Source of the DNA: Alphaproteobacteria bacterium
Lineage (GTDB): Bacteria; Pseudomonadota; Alphaproteobacteria; UBA2966
Direction of reading: 5' to 3'
Assembly: GCA_018650465.1 (NCBI GenBank)
Contig: JABIFY010000099.1
Span: forward strand, 1-42,294
Length of the DNA stretch: 42,294 nucleotides
Shown: piece after piece, positions 28,144 to 36,438 of the stretch
How the letters are laid out: each line of letters opens with the position of its first letter
How positions within the stretch are numbered: the first letter of the stretch is position 1
Position numbers and translations under genes: made by a program
Notes under the pieces: generated by a model
What the model saw: only the letters and a program-made list of their open reading frames with translations
The model's database searches: none
What the model was told of the DNA's origin: nothing

Positions 28144-28159
28144 ACCGGGACTGTCGGTC
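28143..28159 (+). other. Weak hairpin after the dioxygenase gene
   Basis: GACCG-GGACTGT-CGGTC immediately after the TAG stop at 28141-28143 could act as a transcript end but lacks a T-run. The rest of 28160-28321 has no gene; it should contain the promoter for the small gene that follows. Confidence 0.35.
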
Positions 28160-28321
28160 CAGCATGGCTGGTGTTATTTATTGACATATTCTGAAACATG
28201 CGAGAAATCCGCTAGATACCTATCTGCGCTCTAATCACCGTTAGAAATTGGTCGAAGGCATATGTGATCGAAAAATGCCAAAGCCAGTGATTTTGGTAAA
28301 TTTTAGTGTGGAGGATACAGG

Positions 28322-28627
28322 ATGTTGCCGGAAAAGAAGGATATCAATTCGAATGTGATTCCCTTTCGGGGGCACGATGATAGCGACCGCAATAGACCAC
28401 AACACTCGATAGCTGATATCGCTACAGATCTGAAAAACCAGTTGATCGAAGTTCAGCAATACAAAAAATCAATTGGTGTTCTGGACGATGCCATTCAACA
28501 ATTGCGAGCCACTGCTCTGGACTACCAGGCCGGGCTTCAAAAACTCAAAGTCGGACCGCTGAGGCGGCGTGCGAACCGTTTGTACAGTATCATGAACCAG
28601 GCGGAGATGAATTGCGCGCGATCATAG
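28322..28627 (+). CDS. Small conserved-looking hypothetical protein
   Basis: A 101-residue soluble protein that I do not recognise. It starts MLPEKKDINSNVIPFRGHDD with a disordered, polar N-terminus. Residues about 27-75 (ADIATDLKNQLIEVQQYKKS onward) look helical and able to form a coiled coil, ending in a basic LRRRANRLY patch. A strong ribosome binding site GGAGGATACAG supports real translation. It stands alone, convergent with the M81 gene. A structural or adaptor role is a guess. Confidence 0.6.
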   Translation: MLPEKKDINSNVIPFRGHDDSDRNRPQHSIADIATDLKNQLIEVQQYKKSIGVLDDAIQQLRATALDYQAGLQKLKVGPLRRRANRLYSIMNQAEMNCARS

Positions 28628-28697
28628 CAGGATTGTCCCTGTCGTCGGCTCGCCAAGCCAGCGCACGGTTTGAACAGGCACAGTTTGCAATCACCTC

Positions 28698-30224
28698 TCA
28701 ACTATTCGTCGAGGCCGGGTCGTTCACCTGATCCAGCGGAAAGATCGGGCGGCGCACGTGTTTGAAATCGAGCATGTCATAGTCTGAAGTGCAGACGCCG
28801 ATGCCGGCGCAGTCGATTGTTTCAGCTGCGATATGTTTGAACCCGGCGCGCCAGTGCACGCGACTTTTCAGGCCGAGGAATTTCTTGCGCGCCGGATCAA
28901 TCCCCAGGGTCAGGAAGGCGGCTTCGTCGTGCGGTTCCAGGTGACTTGAGATCACGATGATTTCCACCTTGCCGGTGTCGAACACCACCGTCGGGCCCAT
29001 ATCCATTTGCATGCCCGCAGACATGGGGCCGTGGTTTTTGAAGCGGCCATCGGAGATCAGCTTGACCCGCCCGGTGACCTCCAGCGGACTGGCTTTGTGC
29101 TTGATGGCGTCCAGATCGGTTTTGCCACCGAGGGCAATCGTGGTTTCATTCCCGATGCCGGCCTGGATCAATTGCTGTACGGCGTCCGGATCGAAGACCG
29201 CAAAAAAGGCAACGTCCGTCAGGCCAGCCTCCAGGATGCCTTCCAACACTTTCATGGTATCCATCGATCCACCGGAGGCGGCATTGTCATAGTGATCCAG
29301 CAAGACGATGGGACCCTTCTGTTCTGCGCTCTTTGTCTCCGCTGCCAGTTTTTTGGCCCGCACCAGAGATTCACCCAACGGTTCGATCTCATAAATAAAG
29401 TCACGACGATTGTCCCAGGCAAAATCCAGTAACTCGTCCCGCATCTTTTCCGCCAGTGCCATATCATTGTTGGTGACCACAACGGCGCTGGACCCGGCCA
29501 GTTCAATATCCGCATGGGGGAAGCCAGTAAAAAAGCTCGCCGACAGCGCCCCTTGCTGTTCCATGCGCTGAGCCATGGCCTGGAGTTCCTGGTTGGGAAA
29601 ATCACCTGATCCCTGGCGCATGACGTGCGGTAACATGGGACGGTTGCCCCAGGCCATGGTCGGGCGAATGCCGTCCTTGATCATAGCGATGATTGGCTTC
29701 GCTGCCCGGACGCCCGTCTCATAGATATCCACGTGCGGATAGGTCTGATAGCCCGCGATGACGTCAGCATAGGTCGCCATATCGGGGTAAAAATTGGTGT
29801 GCATATCCAGGGCAACGCCGATGGGTGTGTCGGGGGCCATCTCGCGCAAGCGCTTGATCAGGGGGCCTTCGCCATCGACCAGGCTTTCCGTCACCATGGC
29901 CCCATGCAGGTGTAACAAAATACCATCGCAGCCCTGTGCCACCGCGTCGCAGATTTTTGCCGTCATATAGTCGTAGGCGGCATCTTCTACGACGCCACTG
30001 GGCCAGGCGCTGGCAGCAATAGGGCAGATGATTTCAGCACCGTGTGATTCGGCCACTTCGATAAATCCGCCCAAGGCCGTGCCTGTGTCGCGAAAGGCCT
30101 CAATCGCTGCGTCCCCTTCATAGGGCACGGGTTCGGTATTGCCGCGGGCAAAGCGTTCCAACGGTGTAGGCACCGGTGAAAATGTATTTGTTTCGTGCTG
30201 CATCATGGCGATGATCAGGCGCAT
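28698..30224 (-). CDS. M81 family metallopeptidase (MlrC-like)
   Basis: A 508-residue protein of the MlrC/M81 family. It begins with the typical MRLIIAMMQHETNTFSP and has LLHLHGAMVTE and GEGPLI. Probable zinc ligands are D140 and H142 (DMHTNF) and H164 (YPHVDIYETG), with the 22-residue gap seen in Sphingomonas MlrC. MlrC cleaves linear microcystin fragments, but most homologues act on unknown, probably small amide or lactam substrates. It follows a molybdopterin oxidoreductase gene by 47 bp on the same strand, suggesting a shared catabolic step. Confidence 0.9.
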   Translation of the reverse strand: MRLIIAMMQHETNTFSPVPTPLERFARGNTEPVPYEGDAAIEAFRDTGTALGGFIEVAESHGAEIICPIAASAWPSGVVEDAAYDYMTAKICDAVAQGCDGILLHLHGAMVTESLVDGEGPLIKRLREMAPDTPIGVALDMHTNFYPDMATYADVIAGYQTYPHVDIYETGVRAAKPIIAMIKDGIRPTMAWGNRPMLPHVMRQGSGDFPNQELQAMAQRMEQQGALSASFFTGFPHADIELAGSSAVVVTNNDMALAEKMRDELLDFAWDNRRDFIYEIEPLGESLVRAKKLAAETKSAEQKGPIVLLDHYDNAASGGSMDTMKVLEGILEAGLTDVAFFAVFDPDAVQQLIQAGIGNETTIALGGKTDLDAIKHKASPLEVTGRVKLISDGRFKNHGPMSAGMQMDMGPTVVFDTGKVEIIVISSHLEPHDEAAFLTLGIDPARKKFLGLKSRVHWRAGFKHIAAETIDCAGIGVCTSDYDMLDFKHVRRPIFPLDQVNDPASTNS

Positions 30225-30271
30225 AAAGTTACTCCGGCCGGTTTGTTGCTGAGGGGCGTGTTAAAAAAATT

Positions 30272-32485
30272 CTAGACTGCGATGGCCTGCACCTGGTCCT
30301 CGACTTTGCTGATGCGGCACAGAAGACAGCGTGCGGTGGACCCACCCATCACCGGATCGATGTCGTCGCGCAGCGGCGTCAGCACATTGGCCCCGACCAT
30401 CAGGGTGCCGTCGATCAGGTCTTTGCCAGGCATGTACCAAAGGCCTTCCGCATTAACAACGCGTGGGTCCATACCGGGCAACAAGGTGACCTGTCGCACG
30501 ATGGTGTTCTCTGTTGTTGGCGCTTCGATACTGACCCAGTCACCTTCCTGGACACCAAATCTCTCGGCTGTTTCCGGCGCCATTTCCAGGCCAGGCCACG
30601 GGCGGCGCTTGCGCAGGCGGGGAATTGAAATACCCAGTGTCGAATAATATTCCACAGATCGTGTACCACTGATCAGCACCAGCGGATAATCCTCCGAGAC
30701 CGCCGTCGCCTCACCGTCTTCATCTTGCGGACTGAACATGGGCTCCATCACCTGGGGCAATGGATCATAGCCAAACTTTTCCAGTTGCTGGCTGGTGAAT
30801 TCGATTTTGCCGGAAGGTGTGTTAAAGCCAGGCTTGCCATCAGGGCGCAGATTGCCGGAGACATGTTTGCTGCGCTCGTCCGGGCCGATAAAAGACCCCA
30901 TTTCCGAAAATTCATCGAAGGTAATGCCCAGTGGCTCAAGCCGATAGTCGAGCAATTCCCGATAGCTTTGTACCGGCAGTTTATCGCCATAGCCCATGCG
31001 GCGCAGGACTTCGAGCACAGCGTCAGCTTCCTCACGCACTTCACCCCTGGGTTCGGTGCATTTGATGCGGGCGGTTATCAGATTAAGCCCGGCATATTCA
31101 GTGATGGCATCGGATTCCAGGTGGTTGGTTACCGGCAAGATATAGTCTGCCAGATGCGCCGTCGGGCTTTCGAACATATCCGAGACAATCAGAAGGTCCA
31201 GCGACTTCAGCGCCTTGAGCACACGATAGCTGTCTTCCAGACCGACCATGGGATTACAGTCTGTCCACAACGCCCGCACCGGATAGGGCTCTCCCGTCAA
31301 CATAGCGTCAATGACGTGCGAGGGATTGGGGTAGGGTGCTGTCAGGGCAGTGGGGCCGGAGAGCAGCGGGAATTTGTCGGCACTGATCTGGTCCGTCAGG
31401 CGCCCGGCGTCATCAGCAGAGGCACCAGGTCGATAGTAGCTTGGCAGACGCATGTTGACCGGCTTGAGAATGCAGTTGTTGCCGGACTGGTCGATGTGAC
31501 CTTTCAGCGCCGGCAGGAAGCCCATCAAGCGCAGCGTCGCAATCGAATTGCCGCCCATCGTGGCGCCAATGAAAGTATAGAGAGATGATTTTTTCGAGGT
31601 GGCGAACAGGCGCGTGGCCTCCAGAATATCAGCCTCGGGAATCCAGGTGGTGCGTGCGGTGCGTGCCAGGTCATATTCTGCAGCCCGTGCCTTCAGGTCG
31701 TCAAAGCCGATGGTCCAGTCGCGGACAAAGTCTTCGTCGTACCAGCCTTTTTGGATCATGATATTGACCATGCCCATGGCCAGGGCGGCATCAGTACCCG
31801 GTCGGATACGCAGCCACAGATCAGCCTCGCGCGCGGCCCGTGTCGGGCGCGGGTCGACGACCACGGTTTTGGCCCCGTGCTTGCGCACAGCATCTTTCAC
31901 CCGCACGGCTTTTGATCCGTTGGTCTCGGTCAGATTGACGCCCCACAGGATAAAAGTGTCACATTCCTCCACATCCATGAAATTGATGTAAGTCGCCAGC
32001 GATCCGTAGGTCAGCACATCCGACATCAATTGTGGCGTGAAGCAATTGTGGGCGTCGTGCTTGAAAAAAGTTGGACTGCCGATGGCCTCCAGGAACAGGT
32101 CGTAGGCGTAATATTCCTTCGGCGGCAGGGCCTGAACGCCGACGGCGCGCGCGCCATGTTTATCAATGATCTTGTTCATGCGTTCGGCAATATCCTGCAA
32201 CGCTTCATCCCAGCTGACACGCCGCCACTGACCTGAACCACGTTCACCCACCCTTTTTTGTGGGTAGATGATGCGGTCTTCGGCTTCCATCATGTCGACA
32301 GAGGCCTTGCCCTTCACACAGAGATAACCCTTGCTCAGGGGATGGTCCCTGTCGCCAATGAATTTTTTGATCTTGCCAAGTTTGGTGTTGGCCGAACGGG
32401 TATTGGTATTAACCGCCTCTTCGGTTTCGACCAGCATTCCGCATCGCACGAGACAGAGGCGGCAGGTTGTTCGGATGGAAGGCAT
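30272..32485 (-). CDS. Molybdopterin-dependent oxidoreductase
   Basis: A 737-residue catalytic subunit of the DMSO-reductase family. C8, C11, C15 and C56 (CRLCLVRC ... GYLCVKG) should bind a 4Fe-4S cluster; C148 in AHNCFTPQ sits where the Mo/W ligand is expected. The C-terminal domain (about 620-737) is the molydopterin-dinucleotide-binding barrel. No Tat signal is present, so it is cytoplasmic, and no electron-transfer subunit genes adjoin it. I chose ATG 32485 (MPSIRTTCRLC, preceded by GGGAA) because the upstream 59 residues of open frame are not family-like. The reaction is unknown; formate dehydrogenase-, acetylene hydratase- or thiosulfate reductase-like functions are all possible. Confidence 0.88.
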   Translation of the reverse strand: MPSIRTTCRLCLVRCGMLVETEEAVNTNTRSANTKLGKIKKFIGDRDHPLSKGYLCVKGKASVDMMEAEDRIIYPQKRVGERGSGQWRRVSWDEALQDIAERMNKIIDKHGARAVGVQALPPKEYYAYDLFLEAIGSPTFFKHDAHNCFTPQLMSDVLTYGSLATYINFMDVEECDTFILWGVNLTETNGSKAVRVKDAVRKHGAKTVVVDPRPTRAAREADLWLRIRPGTDAALAMGMVNIMIQKGWYDEDFVRDWTIGFDDLKARAAEYDLARTARTTWIPEADILEATRLFATSKKSSLYTFIGATMGGNSIATLRLMGFLPALKGHIDQSGNNCILKPVNMRLPSYYRPGASADDAGRLTDQISADKFPLLSGPTALTAPYPNPSHVIDAMLTGEPYPVRALWTDCNPMVGLEDSYRVLKALKSLDLLIVSDMFESPTAHLADYILPVTNHLESDAITEYAGLNLITARIKCTEPRGEVREEADAVLEVLRRMGYGDKLPVQSYRELLDYRLEPLGITFDEFSEMGSFIGPDERSKHVSGNLRPDGKPGFNTPSGKIEFTSQQLEKFGYDPLPQVMEPMFSPQDEDGEATAVSEDYPLVLISGTRSVEYYSTLGISIPRLRKRRPWPGLEMAPETAERFGVQEGDWVSIEAPTTENTIVRQVTLLPGMDPRVVNAEGLWYMPGKDLIDGTLMVGANVLTPLRDDIDPVMGGSTARCLLCRISKVEDQVQAIAV

Positions 32486-32537
32486 GTCAATTCCCGATCT
32501 GTTTTGGTGAAAAGCGCAGCGCGGCCAGGCAGCCACA

Positions 32538-32577
32538 GGAATATGGCTATTCCACATAACTATTATGGTCTTGTCAA
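32538..32577 (-). promoter_or_regulatory. Candidate promoter with two palindromes
   Basis: In the gap between the divergent oxidoreductase and DUF2062 genes are two neighbouring palindromes: GGAATA-TGGC-TATTCC (32538-32553) and CATAA-CTA-TTATG (32555-32567). On the minus strand a perfect -35 TTGACA (32577-32572) with 17-bp spacing reaches TGGAAT (32554-32549), a fair -10. Both palindromes therefore overlap the promoter and are candidate operators. No cognate regulator is nearby. Confidence 0.45.
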
Positions 32578-32705
32578 ACCGGAAAGCGGTGTTAGCGTGT
32601 GCTGGCACAAGGCAGTGCAAGTATGAATTCTGGCGGCAGGGTTCGACATGTTTCAAAAGCATGCTAGATTTGCCCGAATTGTTTTTTGAAGTCTGTAAAA
32701 AGCCT

Positions 32706-33275
32706 ATGCCGCCCAGGACTAAATCCTCACCCCTCAGCCGTCTATTGCGTCTACGCCTAGTGATTCCCTTGTTGCGGGGACGTCACGCAGCACAAAACAC
32801 GTCGCGTGGCTGTGCCGTTGGCCTGGTGGTGGCTATGACACCAACAGTGGGTATTCAGATGGCCATGTGCCTGGTGATCTGGCTGGTGGTGAGGGCGGTT
32901 AAACCGGCCTGGACCTTTAATTTGCTCGTTGCCGTTGGCTGGACGTGGATTACCAACGTCGTTACGGTCCCGCCGATCTATTACGTCTTCCTGGTTACGG
33001 GTCGCTTGATGATGGGCAATGGCCAAGGCATGTATGGTTTTGCCGATTTTCAGGCTGACCTCGACAGCGTCATGGCGATCCAGACCCATGGTTATGAATG
33101 GCTGTGGATTTATCTGGTCAAGTTTTTTGAACTCTGGGGCGTGCCGATGTTTGTTGGCTGTATTCCCTGGATGATCATCTTCGGCTGGGGTGGTTATGTC
33201 TGGAGCGCCCGCTTCCTTCGTAACTTCCGCGCCACCCAACGTCACAAACTGGTGGAACACGATCCTGCCGCATAA
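32706..33275 (+). CDS. DUF2062 family membrane protein
   Basis: A 189-residue protein with a basic N-terminus and three or four hydrophobic stretches. The segment AVGLVVAMTPTVGIQMAMCL carries the DUF2062 hallmark TPxxGxQ. Function is unknown. The start is uncertain: ATG 32706 (MPPRTKSS) gives the usual family length, and ATG 32661 would add 15 residues; neither has a strong ribosome binding site. It is followed 13 bp later by the Dabb gene and then by the selenoprotein gene, a likely operon. Confidence 0.85.
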   Translation: MPPRTKSSPLSRLLRLRLVIPLLRGRHAAQNTSRGCAVGLVVAMTPTVGIQMAMCLVIWLVVRAVKPAWTFNLLVAVGWTWITNVVTVPPIYYVFLVTGRLMMGNGQGMYGFADFQADLDSVMAIQTHGYEWLWIYLVKFFELWGVPMFVGCIPWMIIFGWGGYVWSARFLRNFRATQRHKLVEHDPAA

Positions 33276-33288
33276 GGAAATCTGATTA

Positions 33289-33597
33289 ATGATCAGACAT
33301 TGTGTCTTTGTTAAATTTCGTGCCGATGTAACCGCCGCACAAAAACAAGCCGTCTACGACAGCTTGAACGGCTTGCGCGACACCATCCCCGGCATGGTCG
33401 ATGCGGCATTTGGTCCGAATATCTCACCCGAAGGTAAATCCAAAGGGTACGACGATGGCTTCACCATGGATTTCGAAAATGCAGTCGCCCGTGACGTCTA
33501 TCTGGAAGACCCAGGCCATAAAAAGGCCGCTGGTGAAATGGTCAGTTTGCTGCAAGACGGTGGCGAAAGTGTGTTGGTGTTTGATCTGGAAATTTAA
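33289..33597 (+). CDS. Dabb (stress-response A/B barrel) protein
   Basis: A 102-residue single-domain alpha+beta barrel protein beginning MIRHCVFVKFRADVT and containing FGPNISPEGKSKGYDDGFTM and a DPGHKKAAGEM helix. These are typical of the stress-responsive Dabb family, small dimeric barrels of mostly unknown function, some with cyclase-like activity. It lies 13 bp after DUF2062 and 60 bp before the selW-like gene. Confidence 0.9.
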   Translation: MIRHCVFVKFRADVTAAQKQAVYDSLNGLRDTIPGMVDAAFGPNISPEGKSKGYDDGFTMDFENAVARDVYLEDPGHKKAAGEMVSLLQDGGESVLVFDLEI

Positions 33598-33657
33598 GAT
33601 TCCCGGTACAAATCATCTATGATCGAAAGAAGCGCGGAATTATCGAGGAGAAAAATT

Positions 33658-33870
33658 GTGAAAATTGAAATCGAATATTGCGTGGTTTGAAACTATCTAC
33701 CCAGAGCTCTCCGTGCGAGAGAAAGGTTAGAGAAATCTGATGACGTTTCAGTTGAACTGCTCAAGGGCGCAAATGGCGTCTTTGAAATCACAGTCGACGG
33801 CGAGTTGTCATTCTCCAAAAAACAACTTGGTCGCTACCCCACGGACGAGGAGCTCGACGCCCTGGTTTGA
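33658..33870 (+). CDS. SelW/Rdx-family selenoprotein (in-frame UGA = Sec)
   Basis: A 70-residue protein read through an in-frame TGA at 33688-33690 (codon 11). The translation begins MKIEIEYCVVUNYLPRALRA and contains GVFEITVDGELSFSKK and GRYPTDEEL. It matches the SelW/SelT/SelH (Rdx) thioredoxin-like fold, where CxxU or CxxC follows the first strand: here C8-V-V-U11. Rdx proteins are thiol redox proteins, perhaps linked to glutathione. Start GTG at 33658 has an ideal ribosome binding site GAGGAG 7 nt upstream. The frame stays open from 33691 to the true stop TGA at 33868-33870. A SECIS-like hairpin follows the UGA, and a terminator directly follows the stop. The alternative, a Cys-to-stop pseudogene, is less likely because the rest is intact. 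Confidence 0.88.
33697..33730 (+). promoter_or_regulatory. Bacterial SECIS-like hairpin
   Basis: Directly after the UGA the mRNA can fold: CUCUC (33707-33711) pairs with GAGAG (33717-33721) around a CGUGC loop. An outer helix of CUACCC (33697-33702) pairs with GGUUAG (33725-33730) with one mismatch. The apical loop starts 22 nt after the UGA and has G as its second base, matching the published bacterial SECIS pattern (loop 16-37 nt after UGA, G among the first two loop bases). It should bind SelB with Sec-tRNA. Confidence 0.75.
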
Positions 33871-33871
33871 A

Positions 33872-33891
33872 GCAGGGACCGTCCCGCTTTT
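33872..33891 (+). terminator. Terminator of the selenoprotein operon
   Basis: A stem GC(A)GGGA / TCCCGC with a CCG loop, followed by TTTT (33888-33891), starts one base after the stop of the SelW-like gene. It overlaps the convergent moeA stop. Its tight fit supports the reading that the translation unit ends at 33870 and not at the UGA. Confidence 0.65.
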
Positions 33892-35128
33892 AATACCCCA
33901 GAGGCTCCAGGTCGATGATGTCGACGCTATCACCGGCCGTGACCGCCTCGGCATGCGGTGCACGCAAAATCAAGGCGTTGGCGCGGGCGAGGCGGGAGAG
34001 CATGGAGCTGTCTTGTTTGCCAAAGGGCGTGACGGTCAAATTGCCGTTGTCGTCTTTCGTGGTGGTGGCGCGTAGATAATCCTGGCGCTGGTCATTTTTA
34101 CCAAGGTCGGATGTAATCGAGGCGCTGCGGGTTGCAAGGTCGGGCGCGTCAGCCCCCAGCAAGGCGGCGATGGCGGGTTTCAAAAACACCAGGCCGCAGA
34201 CCAGAGCGGAAACCGGATTGCCGGGCAGGCCGAGCATGGGCACGTCACCAAAGTGACCAAATATCAGCGGCTTGCCGGGGCGCATGGCGATGCGCCAGAA
34301 ATCCACATTCAGGCCGGACTCCCCAAGCACCGACTGGATCAAATCATGATCGCCGACCGAGGCCCCGCCGATGGTAATCAACAAGTCGGCCCCACGGGCA
34401 CCGGCGGCCATGGCCACCAGGCCATCGGCATCATCGGGGGCAATGCCCAGATCAATGGCCTCGCCACCGCTGGCGTCGATCAAGGCACAAAGCCCGACAT
34501 TGTTGGACGATACGATCTGGTTGGGGCCGATGGTGTCGCCTGGCATGACCAGTTCGTCGCCATTGGCCAGCACAGCCACGCGCGGTCTGCGGCGCACCCG
34601 CAACCACGGCACATTCATGGCGGCACACAAGGCGATGTCGCGCGCCGTCAGCGTGCGTCCCGCTTCGACACCCACATCACCGGCAGAAAAGTCGAGACCG
34701 GCGGGGCGGATGAACCGGCCTGCCAAAACGGCCTCTTTTACCGTGACCTGGTCGCCGTCACGCATCGTATCTTCCTGAATGACAATGGCATCAGCACCGG
34801 TGGGCACGGGGCCACCAGTGAAAATCCGCACGGCCTGGCCCGCACCGACATTACCATCAAAAGCGCCCCCCGCCGGGGCTTCGCCGATGACGGTCAGTGT
34901 CGCGGGAACGGAGGCCACGTCTGCGGCCCGGACGGCATAACCATCCATGGCCGAGACAGCCACAGGGGGCTGCGTCACGCGGGCAATGACATCGTCAGCC
35001 AGCACCCGGCCACGGGCTTGCGCCAAAGAAACGCTTTCCGCGCTGACGGTCTTCATGGCGTCCAAAATACGGGCGCGGGCGTCCGCGACGGGCATCAATG
35101 TAGATGCACTGGTTGAAATTTTGGCCAT
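33890..35128 (-). CDS. moeA: Molybdopterin molybdenumtransferase MoeA
   Basis: A 412-residue MoeA, which inserts molybdate into adenylylated molybdopterin. Typical motifs: AVSAMDGYAVRAAD near the N-terminus, PTGADAIVIQEDT, the MoCF domain with GGASVGDHDL, and MRPGKPLIFGHFG and GLPGNPVSALV. ATG 35128 is 6 nt after the moaC stop; GGAG overlapping the stop is its ribosome binding site. Two in-frame TTG codons (35134, 35131) lie upstream. It would serve molybdoenzymes such as the oxidoreductase at 30272-32485. Confidence 0.95.
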   Translation of the reverse strand: MAKISTSASTLMPVADARARILDAMKTVSAESVSLAQARGRVLADDVIARVTQPPVAVSAMDGYAVRAADVASVPATLTVIGEAPAGGAFDGNVGAGQAVRIFTGGPVPTGADAIVIQEDTMRDGDQVTVKEAVLAGRFIRPAGLDFSAGDVGVEAGRTLTARDIALCAAMNVPWLRVRRRPRVAVLANGDELVMPGDTIGPNQIVSSNNVGLCALIDASGGEAIDLGIAPDDADGLVAMAAGARGADLLITIGGASVGDHDLIQSVLGESGLNVDFWRIAMRPGKPLIFGHFGDVPMLGLPGNPVSALVCGLVFLKPAIAALLGADAPDLATRSASITSDLGKNDQRQDYLRATTTKDDNGNLTVTPFGKQDSSMLSRLARANALILRAPHAEAVTAGDSVDIIDLEPLGY

Positions 35129-35134
35129 CAACAA

Positions 35135-35623
35135 TTACTCCGAAACATCGGTAGCGTTCCACTCACCCGACTTGCCGCCGGATTTATGCAGCAAATGAAC
35201 ATTGCCGACCGTCATGCCGCGATCAACGGCCTTGCACATGTCATAGACGGTAAGGGCAGCGATTGAGGCCGCCGTCAGGGCTTCCATTTCCACGCCGGTG
35301 CGGCCCTTTAATTTGCAGGTCGCTTCAATATCAACGGCATTACGGTCTGGATCACAGGTCAGTTCCACAGACACTTTGCTAAGCGCCAGGGGGTGACACA
35401 GGGGGATCAGATCAGCGGTGCGTTTGGCAGCCATGATGCCGGCCAGGCGGGCCACGCCCAACACATCGCCCTTGCCAATACCACCGTCCATGATCAGGGC
35501 CAGGGTATCCGGCAGCATGGTAATGGTGGCGCGGGCGGTGGCGATACGGGCGGTTTGTTCCTTGTCTGAAACATCGACCATGTGGGCCTGGCCCTTGTCA
35601 TCGAAGTGGGTAAATCCGCTCAT
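35135..35623 (-). CDS. moaC: Cyclic pyranopterin monophosphate synthase MoaC
   Basis: A 162-residue MoaC that, after MoaA, makes cyclic pyranopterin monophosphate in molybdenum cofactor synthesis. Signatures: [46 protein letters not shown] and CKAVDRGM with the catalytic lysine and aspartate. Full length. It follows trpC by 20 bp and precedes moeA; the trpGDC-moaC-moeA order is conserved in alphaproteobacteria. Confidence 0.97.
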   Translation of the reverse strand: MSGFTHFDDKGQAHMVDVSDKEQTARIATARATITMLPDTLALIMDGGIGKGDVLGVARLAGIMAAKRTADLIPLCHPLALSKVSVELTCDPDRNAVDIEATCKLKGRTGVEMEALTAASIAALTVYDMCKAVDRGMTVGNVHLLHKSGGKSGEWNATDVSE

Positions 35624-35643
35624 GGTCTTTATTCTTTCCGGGC

Positions 35644-36438
35644 TTACTTGCGAAGCAATGTTTGCGTTGCGGCTTCAACATCATCCTGGCGCATCAATGA
35701 TTCGCCAATCAGGAAACAGTTGGCACCAGCGGCGCTCATGCGAGCCAGATCAGCCGATGACCCCAATCCACTTTCGGCCACGGCCAGGGTTCCGGCTGGC
35801 ATCTCCGGCACCAGGCTTTCCGACATGGCGATGTCAACTTCCATGGTTTTAAGGTTGCGGTTGTTGACGCCGATCAAGCCACTTTTCAAATGTGTGGTCG
35901 CCCGTTCCAGTTCTTGCGCATTATGCACTTCGATCAGGGCATCCATACCAAGTTTAAGGGCGATGCATTCCAGCTCTTTTGCCTCTGCATCATCCAGGGC
36001 GGCCATGATGATCAAGATACAATCGGCGCCCAGGGCGCGGGCCTCATATATCTGGTAGGGGTCGACCATAAAGTCCTTGCGCAAGACGGGCAAATCAACC
36101 ACGGCCCGGCTCATCACAAGGTAATCATCGTGCCCCTGAAAATAAGGCATATCGGTCAGGATCGACAGGCATGAAGCGCCACCGGCCTGATAGGCACGGG
36201 CGAGGGCAGGCGGGTCAAAATCAGGCCGGATCAGGCCTTTGGATGGCGAGGCTTTCTTGATTTCAGCGATCAGGCCATAACGGCCGTCATCAACAGCGGC
36301 CTGCAGGGCTGCGCGAAAGGGGCGTACGGTTGGGGCTTTGCTGGCGGCATCTTCAATTTGCGCCAGGGGTGCCTTGGCAATGCAATCCGCGACGTGCAGA
36401 CGTTTGTCGTCGCAGATTTTTGTCAGGACGTCGCTCAT
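35644..36438 (-). CDS. trpC: Indole-3-glycerol phosphate synthase
   Basis: A 264-residue TIM-barrel enzyme that converts CdRP to indole-3-glycerol phosphate in tryptophan synthesis. Motifs include [15 protein letters not shown] (phosphate and catalytic lysine), [35 protein letters not shown] and [13 protein letters not shown]. The ATG overlaps the trpD stop by 4 nt. Unlike enteric bacteria it is not fused to TrpF. Confidence 0.97.
   Translation of the reverse strand: MSDVLTKICDDKRLHVADCIAKAPLAQIEDAASKAPTVRPFRAALQAAVDDGRYGLIAEIKKASPSKGLIRPDFDPPALARAYQAGGASCLSILTDMPYFQGHDDYLVMSRAVVDLPVLRKDFMVDPYQIYEARALGADCILIIMAALDDAEAKELECIALKLGMDALIEVHNAQELERATTHLKSGLIGVNNRNLKTMEVDIAMSESLVPEMPAGTLAVAESGLGSSADLARMSAAGANCFLIGESLMRQDDVEAATQTLLRK

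Noticed and set aside
33658-33690. SelW-like gene as a pseudogene or 10-codon ORF
   Set aside because: The frame is intact for 59 codons after the UGA, family motifs are preserved, the UGA is exactly at the Sec position, and a SECIS-like hairpin, strong ribosome binding site and terminator are present.
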